DNA of 26,150 bases from a virus (IMGVR_UViG_3300034121_000214:1-26150); one strand, 5' to 3'. Positions 7,583-15,212 are shown, counted from the first letter of the stretch. The notes: a model not told the origin generated them from the letters alone. Made by a program: numbers and translations.

Positions 7583-7747
7583 TTACATTGCTCCTTGCAA
7601 AGTATTCAGGGTAACTTGCGTTTCTTGGATTTCAACATCCAAACGAATGACGGCCTCAACATCGCCAGAGGCAACAGCCGTAGATTTGGCATTGTTAAGA
7701 GATGATAACTTGTTTGACAACAAGGTAACTAGTTCTTGCATCTTCAT
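7583..7747 (-). CDS. Small helical protein (54 aa)
   Basis: ATG at 7747-7745 overlaps the stop codon of the 537-aa gene by ATGA, and TAA at 7585-7583 abuts the next gene. The product (MKMQELVTLLSNKLSSLNNA..., ending NTLQGAM) is a short amphipathic helix pair with regular Leu spacing and many Ala/Asp/Glu, which looks like a small coiled coil. A second ATG two codons in is an alternative start. Exact fit between its neighbours, with overlap on one side and abutment on the other, is the main evidence that it is real. Function unknown; a virion assembly helper is a guess. Confidence 0.65.
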   Translation of the reverse strand: MKMQELVTLLSNKLSSLNNAKSTAVASGDVEAVIRLDVEIQETQVTLNTLQGAM

Positions 7748-9357
7748 ACCAGTACCACCATTTCTTGAGCAACTGTGGACAAGTGCGATTGCAGCAGAAT
7801 TACATCGTAAGTATCCGTGCCGTCATTTGCGCAGTACGCGGCCATCCGTTGACCAAGTGCCGCCGTGCCTGACTGCAAAAAGTCGGTCGGAGTAAATGGA
7901 CTCAACACCCGGTTTTGTACGTCGAATCGGTACATTTGATTGATTGCGGAGGCCGCGTAAATGTTCATATAGAACATCCTGCCTTCATTTTCAAATGGTG
8001 CCAAACACCCGCAAGTGCCTACCGTCAGGGCTACTGAGCCGTCATAGGTGATCGTGCTTGTCCACGTACCCGTAATGCTGCCTGCAATGTCCAGTACATC
8101 CAATGTCACTGCGCTGCCTCGGAAGAAATAGCAGAACGATTGCCGTGCGTTTTTGCCAGCATCGGGGCGAATACCAAACGATGGCGCCCACATACCGCCT
8201 GAAGCGTTAGCAGCCGGGGCCACGCCAAAGTAGGTGGTTGACCACGCACCGGCCACAATGTTGTTCGTGCCGTTGTTAACCGTGGCATCGCCATAGTTGT
8301 AGGTGTAGACCGTTGTAGTGCCGCTTGAACGCAACAGCAGCAGGTTGGGCAGTTCGATGACAAACTTGGCACTTGAAGATGGCTGGGTTGTCCATGCCGT
8401 GCCTGTCGTGTAAACAGGGCTGGGGCCAACTGTGTGGCTGGCAATGATTCGGCGCTGACCAACAGCCGCAGGCGTCACCGTGTCTTGCACAATCCTGATC
8501 TGGAAGTTTCGATATTCGTTGACTGCCACTACGGAATCACCATTGGTAGCTTGGCCGGTCAGTGTGCTTGCGCCTGATGCTGTTGCCGTCAGTGCGGTTC
8601 TAGCTTCAATCCCGGTATCGTAGACAAATGCACCTTTTATCATCCCATCGCCTGGAGTGCAGTCATAAGGTACATATTGCTCGTCCAGCACCATGATGCT
8701 GCTATCGGTGGCAATCGTTGCTGGCAGGTTGGTGGTGGTCAGGCCGGTAGATAGCGTGTTTGTTGCAACCTCAAGTGACCGCCAGATGTTTGACGCAGTT
8801 GTTCCTGCACCCAGCATAAACAAACGGCCAGCAATGATTTCGTATCTTGCGCCAGTAGCCGGGGTAAAGGTGAAAGCCGAAAGCACTTGGATTGTTGGTG
8901 TAGTGCTGGCGCTGTTGCCGGTGATGTAGCGTTCTTCAGTCTTTCCAGCGGTCGTATCAGTAATCCGCAGCTTGAAGCCGTACTCACCAGAGCCGCCCCT
9001 GTTTGCCAACATATTGAGGCCAACCGCTGTTGGCAGGGCTGTTGAGAGCGTGACCGAGCTTGTCGTCGCACCGGCAGCAATGGTGCCAACCAGACCCAGC
9101 GACGGGGCAAAAGTTATTGCCGAACCAGCGCCAAAGGTGCCAGCCAATGCCGGGCTCTGAATAAAGTTCCAAGCCTTTGTAACGATGTTGTATCGATTTA
9201 GCACCGTGGCACTAACCAAGTTGTAGACAAACGGATTGCGTGATACCCCAGAGCGCAGATCAGATACTACCGAAGTAGCCGCAGCGCTGGCGTTAGGTGC
9301 CGGGGCGACTTGCGCCCACATCAGCCTATCAATGACTTTTTTGAACGTATTTGCCAT
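7744..9357 (-). CDS. Large putative virion protein, beta-rich (537 aa)
   Basis: Starts MANTFKKVIDRLMWAQVAPA and continues with long stretches of Thr/Ser/Ala/Gly beta strands and repeated aromatic-ended motifs (NRYNIVTKAWNFI, SNIWRSLEVATNTL, NQMYRFDVQNRVLSPF). Recurrence of pairs such as 'Y-R-F-D ... N-R-V' resembles kelch or beta-propeller blades, so a propeller is suspected but not proven. No signal peptide or membrane helix is seen. ATG at 9357-9355 overlaps the previous stop codon as TAATG, so translation is coupled. Size and location between the portal region and fibres favour a structural or tail-associated role. Confidence 0.6.
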   Translation of the reverse strand: MANTFKKVIDRLMWAQVAPAPNASAAATSVVSDLRSGVSRNPFVYNLVSATVLNRYNIVTKAWNFIQSPALAGTFGAGSAITFAPSLGLVGTIAAGATTSSVTLSTALPTAVGLNMLANRGGSGEYGFKLRITDTTAGKTEERYITGNSASTTPTIQVLSAFTFTPATGARYEIIAGRLFMLGAGTTASNIWRSLEVATNTLSTGLTTTNLPATIATDSSIMVLDEQYVPYDCTPGDGMIKGAFVYDTGIEARTALTATASGASTLTGQATNGDSVVAVNEYRNFQIRIVQDTVTPAAVGQRRIIASHTVGPSPVYTTGTAWTTQPSSSAKFVIELPNLLLLRSSGTTTVYTYNYGDATVNNGTNNIVAGAWSTTYFGVAPAANASGGMWAPSFGIRPDAGKNARQSFCYFFRGSAVTLDVLDIAGSITGTWTSTITYDGSVALTVGTCGCLAPFENEGRMFYMNIYAASAINQMYRFDVQNRVLSPFTPTDFLQSGTAALGQRMAAYCANDGTDTYDVILLQSHLSTVAQEMVVLV

Positions 9358-9920
9358 TATGTAATCCTTGCTCTAACTGCCGCCTGCCATGCAGCCATGT
9401 TGCCGCCGTTGACCAATATCTGACCTTGAATACCGCCAATGTTGGCTTGATTGGTAACAGTGCCGACTGTGGTAACCGTGGTAACCGTGGTAACCGTGCC
9501 AGACTCAATGATAGCCGTCTGCCTTGCCCGTTGTAACGACTTGTCGTAACCCTGCGGAGCGTTTAGGTAGTTCAGCATCCGAGTCAGCAGCAAAACCATG
9601 CTTTGCTGCGCTTCTGAACTAGTAGCGTCCAAAACCGGAAGTGGAGTGGCCCTTAGCTGAGTATTAGTCAACCCAGCGTTTTGAATGGTGCCGGTCGGGG
9701 TGTAAACCGCGTTCGTGTTTAGATTGAAGTAGGTGACTGCTGTACCGTTGTCACGACCTACAAACAACGCACCCGTATTGTCGGTCAAAAGTACGTCGGC
9801 CAACAAACTTCCGCCGCCACCACCGCCGCTAGTTGTGGGCAATGGATTTAGGTCGGTAATGGGTGCGCCATCTGCGCTATTTAGCTTTACCGACTCAGCA
9901 ATTGCGCCACTGATTTGCAT
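9357..9920 (-). CDS. Putative virion protein with Gly linker and VT repeats (187 aa)
   Basis: Three parts are visible: an N-terminal segment (MQISGAIAESVKLNSADGAP), a run of six Gly (about residues 32-37) acting as a flexible linker, and a beta-rich body (VLLTDNTGALFVGRDNGTAV) followed by a helix (SMVLLLTRMLNYL). Near the C-terminus GTVTTVTTVTTVGTVTNQ is encoded by a 9-bp tandem repeat. ATG at 9920-9918 follows the previous stop codon by 3 nt with only a weak Shine-Dalgarno sequence, pointing to coupled translation. Probably a head-tail or fibre-associated protein; function not recognised. Confidence 0.55.
   Translation of the reverse strand: MQISGAIAESVKLNSADGAPITDLNPLPTTSGGGGGGSLLADVLLTDNTGALFVGRDNGTAVTYFNLNTNAVYTPTGTIQNAGLTNTQLRATPLPVLDATSSEAQQSMVLLLTRMLNYLNAPQGYDKSLQRARQTAIIESGTVTTVTTVTTVGTVTNQANIGGIQGQILVNGGNMAAWQAAVRARIT
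9471..9497. repeat. 9-bp tandem repeat x3 inside the 187-aa gene
   Basis: Three perfect copies of GGTAACCGT at 9471-9479, 9480-9488 and 9489-9497, with a degenerate relative just before (GGTAACAGT, 9452-9460). They encode Val-Thr-Thr steps. The in-frame unit means copy number could change without breaking the gene. Confidence 0.9.
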
Positions 9921-9923
9921 AAT

Positions 9924-10286
9924 TTACGCCAGAAAGCGGAGTTTATAGAGGGTAGTTAGGTACAGTTCAACGATATTATCTATCAATTGCTGCAACGTAG
10001 AGTCAGACTTGTCGCACACATCGTATCGACCCTTTTCGATCTCTGCAAGTTGGTCTTGCAGGAACTCAATAATGTTGGTCGTCTTCTTGGCGGCAGGGAT
10101 TGCAATGGGGCCAATCAGGCCATTTCGGCCCTGGTAGGCTTCCGCAAACGCATCCGCCACATCAATCACACTGTCGTAGAACGTGTTCAACGCCATGTGT
10201 TTGGAGTAGCTGCGGGTGTTTAAATGCACCGAATGGGCCACGTTACGGCCCAAAAACAGTATGCCCATCAGTTGCGCGGCGGTCAT
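9924..10286 (-). CDS. DUF5856-type ferritin-like phage protein (120 aa)
   Basis: The segment HLNTRSYSKHMALNTFYDSV (residues 21-40) followed by DVADAFAEAYQGRNGLIG is characteristic of a small phage family that I associate with DUF5856. The His/Asp/Glu spacing on long helices resembles the ferritin/Dps fold, where such residues bind iron. The protein is all-helical with a second helix pair (EFLQDQLAEIEKGRYDV, LQQLIDNIVELYLTTLY). ATG at 10286-10284 overlaps the portal stop codon as ATGA. Its place right after the portal gene suggests a packaged or assembly protein, or iron/redox protection; this is inference. Metal binding has not been established here, and not all Dps ferroxidase positions can be matched by eye. 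Confidence 0.65.
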   Translation of the reverse strand: MTAAQLMGILFLGRNVAHSVHLNTRSYSKHMALNTFYDSVIDVADAFAEAYQGRNGLIGPIAIPAAKKTTNIIEFLQDQLAEIEKGRYDVCDKSDSTLQQLIDNIVELYLTTLYKLRFLA

Positions 10287-12439
10287 TGCATGGCTCCTTC
10301 AACGTCCATCTGCTGCTCTGGCATATCCGGCATTTGACCACCTTGCGATTCCATTGCCGCAGCAACCACGCCCATGGCAATGTCTTGAATCTGCTGCTCA
10401 GTCATACCGGCCTGCACCGCACTGATGCGCTTAGTTTCAGCATCGTATGCCTTGACCTCGGCCTCAAATTCTTTGACCTTTAGCGTCTGCGCTTCCATCG
10501 ACTGCTGGACGTTTTGCAGCATTTCTTGCATCTGCTGCATTTCTTGACCCATAGCCTGCATCTGCATATTAGCCGCTTGCAAGGCTGGGTCGTTGTCATC
10601 ACCCATAAGTTTGGGGTCGATGGTTTTAGCCAGACGTTTAGCCAACTCGTCAGCACCAGGCCAGTCCATGTTCTTGACAAAAAGGTCACCAGCCACAGCC
10701 CACAGTTGCGGGTTGCCTTGCAGCAGGTTTGACATTTCTTCCCGAGTCTCCACCCGTTTGGTGCTGTAACTTGGGCCGGTAGTCACCACCACATCGTACT
10801 TGCCGACGTTGGGGTTGTAAATCTTGTCGATCTCAATGCCCTGCTGATTGACAATCCGCTTGACCGGTTCCGGCTGCGATGGGTCAATCTTTGCCATGTC
10901 GGTAACGCCATCCTCACCAATAATCCGAGCCACCCGCTGGGTGTCGTAGATTTTGGGGATCATGTCCACCAGTTGGCGAGTCACATAGCGAATGGCCCGA
11001 GCCAAGTTGTCAACATAGTGGTAAGTGCCAACATCACCCTCGCGCTGCCGGGCCAGAATGGCTTTTCCGCTGCGCTCATTGCCGCTCATGCCCAAACTGG
11101 CGTTGTACTGCCCGGTCGCCGCTTTGATGTCTTCAGACGCACCAGATTTGGCTTGCAAAAGGCCGCTAGACGCCATTGGTGGCTGCGCGCGTTGGGGTAG
11201 TGGCAGAGTTGCACCAGCGCCGTCTGTAACGTCTGGATTGACTTCCAGATACGGCCAGTTGGTGGTGTTTGCAGTCTTCCACTGCAACTCATACCCTTCA
11301 AACTGACCACCGTAGCCAATGAACGGTGCTTTTGGTGCCAGGGCCAGCATCTCAGCCTCTTGGCTTACCCAGTAGTTGTACATCCGCTGGGCGTCCTTGG
11401 CATTACGCACCAGACCAGAGACATAAATCTGCCCGTCAACCTCAAACTCATTGCCGACCACCCGCACGATTGGAATGTACTTACCAGCCCAATCGCGCTT
11501 CTCCAGCACCTCGTAACCGTTGGTTTTGACCCAGCAAACCTTCTGCCGCTGCACAACTCGGTTCTTTAGCGGCTTGCCGTAGAGTGCCTTCAGTTGCTTG
11601 TCATCAGGCGTGTTGTTGAACGCCGTGATGTTGTTGGGGTACAGGTTCAGTGTCTCAGGCTTGTACTCTACGTAGAAATACTCAGCAATCCGCACTGTCT
11701 CGTCCCGCAGCCATTGCGTCAAGTCTTGGTCGCCAATGCCAAGGGATTGCAAGCTGCTAATCGGCGCGGCATCTGGGTACAGGCGCTCGTACTCGTCCTT
11801 AGGTACGTCCTCCGTGACAAAGCACCACCGCGCATCCGCACCGCATGGGTCTTGGATAGCGGGATCCATAAACACCGAGAATGAATTCCGAACCCGGCCA
11901 ATCTTCAAGTCTTGGTCAAAACTGTTCTCGTCGCAGTACTCAGTCAGTACCCGAATGTAGCCTTCACCGTAGGTAACCTGGTTCTCGCAAGCCGTGTCGT
12001 AGGCCGTGTCAGCGTCACTGATGTACTCAATGTGCCGCACAATGCCGTTAAAGATTTCCGCCATCTCCGTATTGCCAATCTCGTCGGCAGGAATAACCTT
12101 ACCGCTTGGGCGGTTGTGGCGCTGGTCGTTGGTAACCTGCCGAACGTGCTGCGGCAGCTTGTTAATAGTCAAGCAAGGACGGGCGTTGATGGTCTGCCCT
12201 TGGACGGCCCCGCGAGTCGCCAACACATCAGCAGGCCACTGCCACTGGTTGTCCGGGCTACCCGCCATGAACCGCAGGTCATCCAGTTCGTTGCTGCGCG
12301 AGTCGCTGTAGGCATCCACCGCCATAGTAAGGCGTGAACGCATCGTCGCCAACATATCGCGCTGGTCGTCTTGCTCGCCCGGCCCCCCGCCAACATTGGC
12401 AACCTGACCAACCTTGTTGATGCCCGTGTAGTCAGCCAT
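10283..12439 (-). CDS. Portal protein, P22-like (718 aa)
   Basis: Dodecameric ring at one capsid vertex that docks the terminase and later the tail. The N-terminal part carries SDSRSNELDDLRFMAGSPDN and PCLTINKLPQHVRQVTNDQR (about residues 45-105), diagnostic of the long P22-type portals. A wing region with DPCGADARWCFVTEDVPKDE follows, and the C-terminal 100 residues are a Gln/Met/Glu-rich helix (MQMQAMGQEMQQMQEMLQNV), matching the barrel helix of P22 gp1. The length agrees with P22 gp1 (725 aa). I chose ATG at 12439-12437 over an in-frame GTG one codon earlier because the ATG overlaps the stop codon of the 51-aa gene as TGATG. Downstream it overlaps the DUF5856-type gene by 4 bp. Confidence 0.9.
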   Translation of the reverse strand: MADYTGINKVGQVANVGGGPGEQDDQRDMLATMRSRLTMAVDAYSDSRSNELDDLRFMAGSPDNQWQWPADVLATRGAVQGQTINARPCLTINKLPQHVRQVTNDQRHNRPSGKVIPADEIGNTEMAEIFNGIVRHIEYISDADTAYDTACENQVTYGEGYIRVLTEYCDENSFDQDLKIGRVRNSFSVFMDPAIQDPCGADARWCFVTEDVPKDEYERLYPDAAPISSLQSLGIGDQDLTQWLRDETVRIAEYFYVEYKPETLNLYPNNITAFNNTPDDKQLKALYGKPLKNRVVQRQKVCWVKTNGYEVLEKRDWAGKYIPIVRVVGNEFEVDGQIYVSGLVRNAKDAQRMYNYWVSQEAEMLALAPKAPFIGYGGQFEGYELQWKTANTTNWPYLEVNPDVTDGAGATLPLPQRAQPPMASSGLLQAKSGASEDIKAATGQYNASLGMSGNERSGKAILARQREGDVGTYHYVDNLARAIRYVTRQLVDMIPKIYDTQRVARIIGEDGVTDMAKIDPSQPEPVKRIVNQQGIEIDKIYNPNVGKYDVVVTTGPSYSTKRVETREEMSNLLQGNPQLWAVAGDLFVKNMDWPGADELAKRLAKTIDPKLMGDDNDPALQAANMQMQAMGQEMQQMQEMLQNVQQSMEAQTLKVKEFEAEVKAYDAETKRISAVQAGMTEQQIQDIAMGVVAAAMESQGGQMPDMPEQQMDVEGAMQ

Positions 12440-12594
12440 CACTTCTTCTTAGCCGTCTTGGCAGAGTCTTTGAAATCTTTGGCGCTAGGCGCTGCCTTGC
12501 TGCCAACCTTGTTCATCTTCTCGCCAGAGCCAGCTTTGATGCGCTCCTGCTTGGCGTGAATGTTGGCGTATAGGCCGGGTTTGCTTGTTTTCAT
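12439..12594 (-). CDS. Small basic protein between terminase and portal (51 aa)
   Basis: ATG at 12594-12592 overlaps the large terminase stop codon by ATGA, and its TGA (12441-12439) shares a base with the portal ATG. The product starts MKTSKPGLYANIHAKQERIK, contains AGSGEKMNKVGSKAAPSAKDF and ends KTAKKK. It has about 14 Lys/Arg residues, so it is strongly basic and probably disordered, fit for binding DNA or RNA. Short proteins with the GLYANI-AK-R-I-AGSGE-M pattern are common beside phage terminases, from recollection of the family. Role unknown; a packaging accessory is a reasonable inference. Confidence 0.75.
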   Translation of the reverse strand: MKTSKPGLYANIHAKQERIKAGSGEKMNKVGSKAAPSAKDFKDSAKTAKKK

Positions 12595-14114
12595 GATCCC
12601 ATCCATCCAGTTGATACCGCCGAATAGTCAGAGTACCTGCGCGGCGCGGCTTCACGGTACTCCCGATGCGCCACAGGAAAAGCAAACGTCACACAGATCG
12701 CATCCGCAGCATCTGGACTAGCTAAACCCCGTGCTTTCATCTCTTTCTTGCTCTCCAAGAAGATCGTACCCCGTGAATCAGGCTTCATCAAGGGCGAAAT
12801 CAGGTCTGTCTTCAAAAACCTATCGTGCGGAATACTAGCAGATTTCAACCACGCTTTCATATCCCCCCACATCTGCGCCCTCATATTTCCATACATTATC
12901 GGGTTTTTGGACTTGTTCCCAAAGTTTACACCCTTGATCTTGTACCGCTGCTCCTTCAACCTATCCACAATCCCCGCCCCCAGCCCACCCTCATCAATTA
13001 CGACTAACGTCGGTTTGTACTCCTCAATCGCCTCAATGATATGCCCCACCACCGTCATGGTGTCATCCCCCCGGTACTTCTTAATCGCCACAATATCCCG
13101 CCCCTGCCGCACTGCAATCACAGTCGCATCCGCCCCAAACCGCGCCGGATCAACGCCAATAATGATCGGGGCTGAGTTGTCCTTGTACTTAGGCCGTTTC
13201 ATTGCCTCGTCGACTACGTCCGACGGTATAAACTGGTCATCCCCCGCCCGTGGGAACTCACCATACACCTCAACGTGCGCCTGGGCGCTGTCCGGCCCGT
13301 ACTCCGCAATGATCCGCTCATAAACCGCCTTGTCCGTCCCCTCCACCGTCCGCGCATCCACCACCTTAGTCGCCCAAAAGTCTCGCTTTGAGTGAAAAGT
13401 CTCGTAAAAGTACCCCGTGTTGCGCCGTGGGTTAGAAAACGCCAGCCAAAAACGATTCGGCGTGTTTTCCGTGAAGAATCCACCAGTGACCGACCAAATT
13501 GAGTCGTCAATACCGCTCGCTTCGTCAAAAATCACCAGCACACCGTCAAAATTGTGCACACCAGCATAAGCATCCGGGTTTTCCGCCGACCATAATCGAC
13601 CCTCTACGCCCCAATACCTTGTACCTTTCTTTAAGTCGCGCTCGACTAACTCAGTTAACCACTTAGCTGGCGCCACTCTGGTGGCACTTACCTCAAACCA
13701 GTGGCTGTTTAGTCCCATAGCCAGCCATTTAGTTATCTCCGCCCAGGTAATACTGCGTAACTGGTTTTCCGAGTTGGCCGAGATGATGGTTGTCGAGCCA
13801 ATTCGCGTCGATGTCATCCATATAGTTAGCCAACTCACTAGCGCAGACTTGCCAATACCCCGTCCGCTAGATACTGCCTCTTGCAATACCGAATAGTCGA
13901 CGACGCCTTTGTTCTTCTTAATATGGTCGGCAATATCTTGCAGCACCTCGCGCTGCCATTTGCGCGGGCCGGTGAAGTGTTCCAGCGGCGTCCCCTTGCG
14001 CCCCCAGGGGAACAGGTACAGCACAAACGCTAGTGGGTTGTCTTTGAGCGCCGGACTCCACAGCCGGGCCATGAGTTCTTGTTCGTCTTCAGGTTGGTAA
14101 ATTGTGGTCTGCAT
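12591..14114 (-). CDS. terL: Terminase large subunit (507 aa)
   Basis: ATP-driven DNA packaging motor and headful or end-cleaving nuclease. Visible motifs: Walker A SSGRGIGKSA (82-91), Walker B VLVIFDEAS (192-200; D197, E198), a coupling motif SNPRRNTG (227-234), and RNase H-like nuclease acidic residues in GVDPARFGAD (D322), VVIDEGGLG (D374) and SPDAADAICV (D468, D471). The length is normal for the family. ATG at 14114-14112 lies inside the end of the small terminase gene (26-bp overlap); the Shine-Dalgarno sequence is weak, so translation is probably coupled. Its TGA overlaps the 51-aa gene. No missing motif or frameshift is seen. The packaging mode (headful or cohesive) cannot be told from sequence. 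Confidence 0.93.
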   Translation of the reverse strand: MQTTIYQPEDEQELMARLWSPALKDNPLAFVLYLFPWGRKGTPLEHFTGPRKWQREVLQDIADHIKKNKGVVDYSVLQEAVSSGRGIGKSALVSWLTIWMTSTRIGSTTIISANSENQLRSITWAEITKWLAMGLNSHWFEVSATRVAPAKWLTELVERDLKKGTRYWGVEGRLWSAENPDAYAGVHNFDGVLVIFDEASGIDDSIWSVTGGFFTENTPNRFWLAFSNPRRNTGYFYETFHSKRDFWATKVVDARTVEGTDKAVYERIIAEYGPDSAQAHVEVYGEFPRAGDDQFIPSDVVDEAMKRPKYKDNSAPIIIGVDPARFGADATVIAVRQGRDIVAIKKYRGDDTMTVVGHIIEAIEEYKPTLVVIDEGGLGAGIVDRLKEQRYKIKGVNFGNKSKNPIMYGNMRAQMWGDMKAWLKSASIPHDRFLKTDLISPLMKPDSRGTIFLESKKEMKARGLASPDAADAICVTFAFPVAHREYREAAPRRYSDYSAVSTGWMGS

Positions 14115-14496
14115 CTATGATTTCTATGACGCGCCGCTCTGCCTCTGCCAGCGCCTGGGTTATGGATATGCGTTGGTCGATCTCTACTGAGATGGCCTGC
14201 TTGGCGACCCAGCCGTGTTGATGCTTCAGTATCTCTAGCGCCGCCTTGGCGTCGCCGCCTCGCGCTGCGCTGTGCAGTATCTCTGCCATCTCGCGTTCGC
14301 CGTCGGCTTTGCCTTTCATTGCGGCCATGTTCACGACCGGATCAAAGTTACTCAGCGTCATGAACTCTTGCGGCAGCATACCGGCTGCAAGCGCGAGTGT
14401 CTCGCCGCGCAGGCCCAGCTTTGCTGCGTCGTACACGGCCTGTAAGCGCGACTCTGTTGCTTTTAGCTCTCGAATTGATAGCGGGAATGAGACCAT
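14089..14496 (-). CDS. Putative terminase small subunit (135 aa)
   Basis: Recognises viral DNA and feeds it to the large subunit. It is helical throughout, with an N-terminal segment able to form a helix-turn-helix (IRELKATESRLQAVYDAAKLG, then ETLALAAGMLPQEFMTL), a middle oligomerisation-like helix (ADGEREMAEILHSAARGG) and a charged C-terminus. Identification rests on this layout plus its 26-bp overlap with the large terminase. ATG at 14496-14494 has no Shine-Dalgarno sequence; the leader is very AT-rich and may be extremely short. It is the first gene of the leftward late operon, so its upstream region (14497-14560) should hold the late promoter. Confidence 0.72.
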   Translation of the reverse strand: MVSFPLSIRELKATESRLQAVYDAAKLGLRGETLALAAGMLPQEFMTLSNFDPVVNMAAMKGKADGEREMAEILHSAARGGDAKAALEILKHQHGWVAKQAISVEIDQRISITQALAEAERRVIEIIDADHNLPT

Positions 14497-14530
14497 GTCG
14501 GGTTTATATCACAAAAAATAAAAATTCTAC

Positions 14531-14558
14531 GCAAAAAATTGTCTGCAAAAAATTGTCT
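14531..14558. repeat. 14-bp AT-rich tandem repeat x2
   Basis: GCAAAAAATTGTCT occurs twice in tandem (14531-14544 and 14545-14558) and a third copy begins with GC. It sits 35-62 bp upstream of the small terminase start codon. The place and spacing suit binding of a late activator or a melting region, but no promoter hexamers of good quality are evident beside it (a TATAAA lies at 14503-14508 on the minus strand). Confidence 0.85.
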
Positions 14559-14610
14559 GCGGGCGCTCCGTAGCCGTGGCCTCAAGCCGTCGGCCCTCCC
14601 CCCCCGGCCT

Positions 14611-14654
14611 CGACCGCCAGCCGACCGCCGCCCGACCGCCGCCCGACCGCCGCC
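14611..14654. repeat. 11-bp GC-rich tandem repeat x4
   Basis: Four copies of an 11-mer: CGACCGCCAGC (14611-14621), then CGACCGCCGCC three times (14622-14654). It borders the GTG-rich repeat block. The unit is not the same as the 12-bp repeat nearby. Confidence 0.9.
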
Positions 14655-14707
14655 AGCGTGTGGGCAGTGTGTGCCACCCACACGGCACGCAGCTACCAGG
14701 GCGCAAA

Positions 14708-14753
14708 GTGTGTGCCATGTGTGCCATTAGGCAGTACGGCACACATGACACAC
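14708..14753. repeat. Long imperfect inverted repeat (hairpin)
   Basis: The left arm 14708-14725 and right arm 14738-14753 are complementary over 16 base pairs with a 2-nt bulge in the left arm; the loop is 12 nt (14726-14737). Arms are built of GTGTG / CATG units. It directly precedes the 12-bp tandem array and ends in a perfect palindrome CACACGTGTG (14749-14758). Confidence 0.85.
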
Positions 14754-14813
14754 GTGTGGGCAGTCGTGTGGGCAGTCGTGTGGGCAGTCGTGTGGGCAGT
14801 CGTGTGGGCAGTG
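14754..14813. repeat. 12-bp tandem repeat x5 (iteron-like)
   Basis: Four perfect copies of GTGTGGGCAGTC (14754-14801) and a fifth differing only in the last base (14802-14813). Extra single copies of the last variant lie at 14658-14669 and 14940-14951. The spacing of 12 bp is slightly more than one helical turn. Regular direct repeats of this type are typical of initiator or regulator binding arrays. Confidence 0.93.
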
Positions 14814-14829
14814 TGTGCCATTGTGTTGG

Positions 14830-14848
14830 ACTGCCCACACTGCCCACA
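14830..14848. repeat. Inverted copies of the 12-bp repeat
   Basis: ACTGCCCACACTGCCCACA contains two complements of the TGTGGGCAG core. The first ten bases (14830-14839) can pair with 14803-14812 in the last tandem copy, giving a 10-bp stem with a 17-nt loop; the rest can pair with the copy before it. Confidence 0.85.
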
Positions 14849-15032
14849 AATAGGTTTTTACGTCTCTTTTGGGATAGTTTGTGTCGTTTTTAGCAGTTTT
14901 GGTCGCGGCTACGCTCTTTTTTCCGTTGCAAAAACTGGCGTGTGGGCAGTGTGTGTCATGTGTGCCATCTTTTTTTCAGCCGCAAAACTTTCTGCGTGAT
15001 TGCGGCGCAGTCCTAGTTCCTGTACTACAAAC

Positions 15033-15052
15033 TACTGTATATATATACAGTA
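15033..15052. promoter_or_regulatory. Perfect consensus LexA (SOS) box
   Basis: TACTGTATATATATACAGTA is identical at all 20 positions to the E. coli LexA consensus TACTG(TA)5CAGTA, and includes the CTGT-N8-ACAG core shared by most beta- and gammaproteobacterial LexA sites. It is a perfect palindrome in the divergent control region, about 540 bp from the small terminase start and 230 bp from the first micro-gene. The host LexA would be expected to bind tightly here. Which of the two operons it controls is not shown; a TATATT at 15053-15058 beside it could be a rightward -10 box. Confidence 0.8.
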
Positions 15053-15081
15053 TATATTCTTTCATAAGTCTAATCAAAACA

Positions 15082-15099
15082 ATGACACACATGACACAC
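15082..15099. repeat. 9-bp tandem repeat x2
   Basis: ATGACACAC occurs twice in tandem (15082-15090, 15091-15099). It is the complement type of the GTG-rich repeats in the left half of the control region and resembles the right arm of the hairpin at 14738-14753. Confidence 0.85.
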
Positions 15100-15136
15100 A
15101 AACAGGCTTTTTCATTGGAGAGTACTAGGCCCACGC

Positions 15137-15158
15137 CGTCACCCACACGTCACCCACA
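15137..15158. repeat. 11-bp tandem repeat x2
   Basis: CGTCACCCACA occurs twice (15137-15147, 15148-15158), followed by a related ATGACCCACAC at 15170-15180. Their complement carries the TGTGGG core of the left-hand array, so the control region has opposite-orientation motif clusters on its two sides. Confidence 0.85.
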
Positions 15159-15212
15159 ATGGGCCACGCATGACCCACACACGTATTAGGGAAAGTACTT
15201 AGCAAAAAGACG

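Noticed and set aside
14754-14813. CRISPR-like array
   Set aside because: The repeats are 12 bp and directly adjacent with no spacers, and no cas genes are present (the DUF2800 protein is only Cas4-like).
14539-15189. Several open frames of 60-113 aa on both strands in the control region
   Set aside because: They are translations of the short tandem repeats (VWAVVWAV-type), lack ribosome sites and do not fit neighbouring genes.
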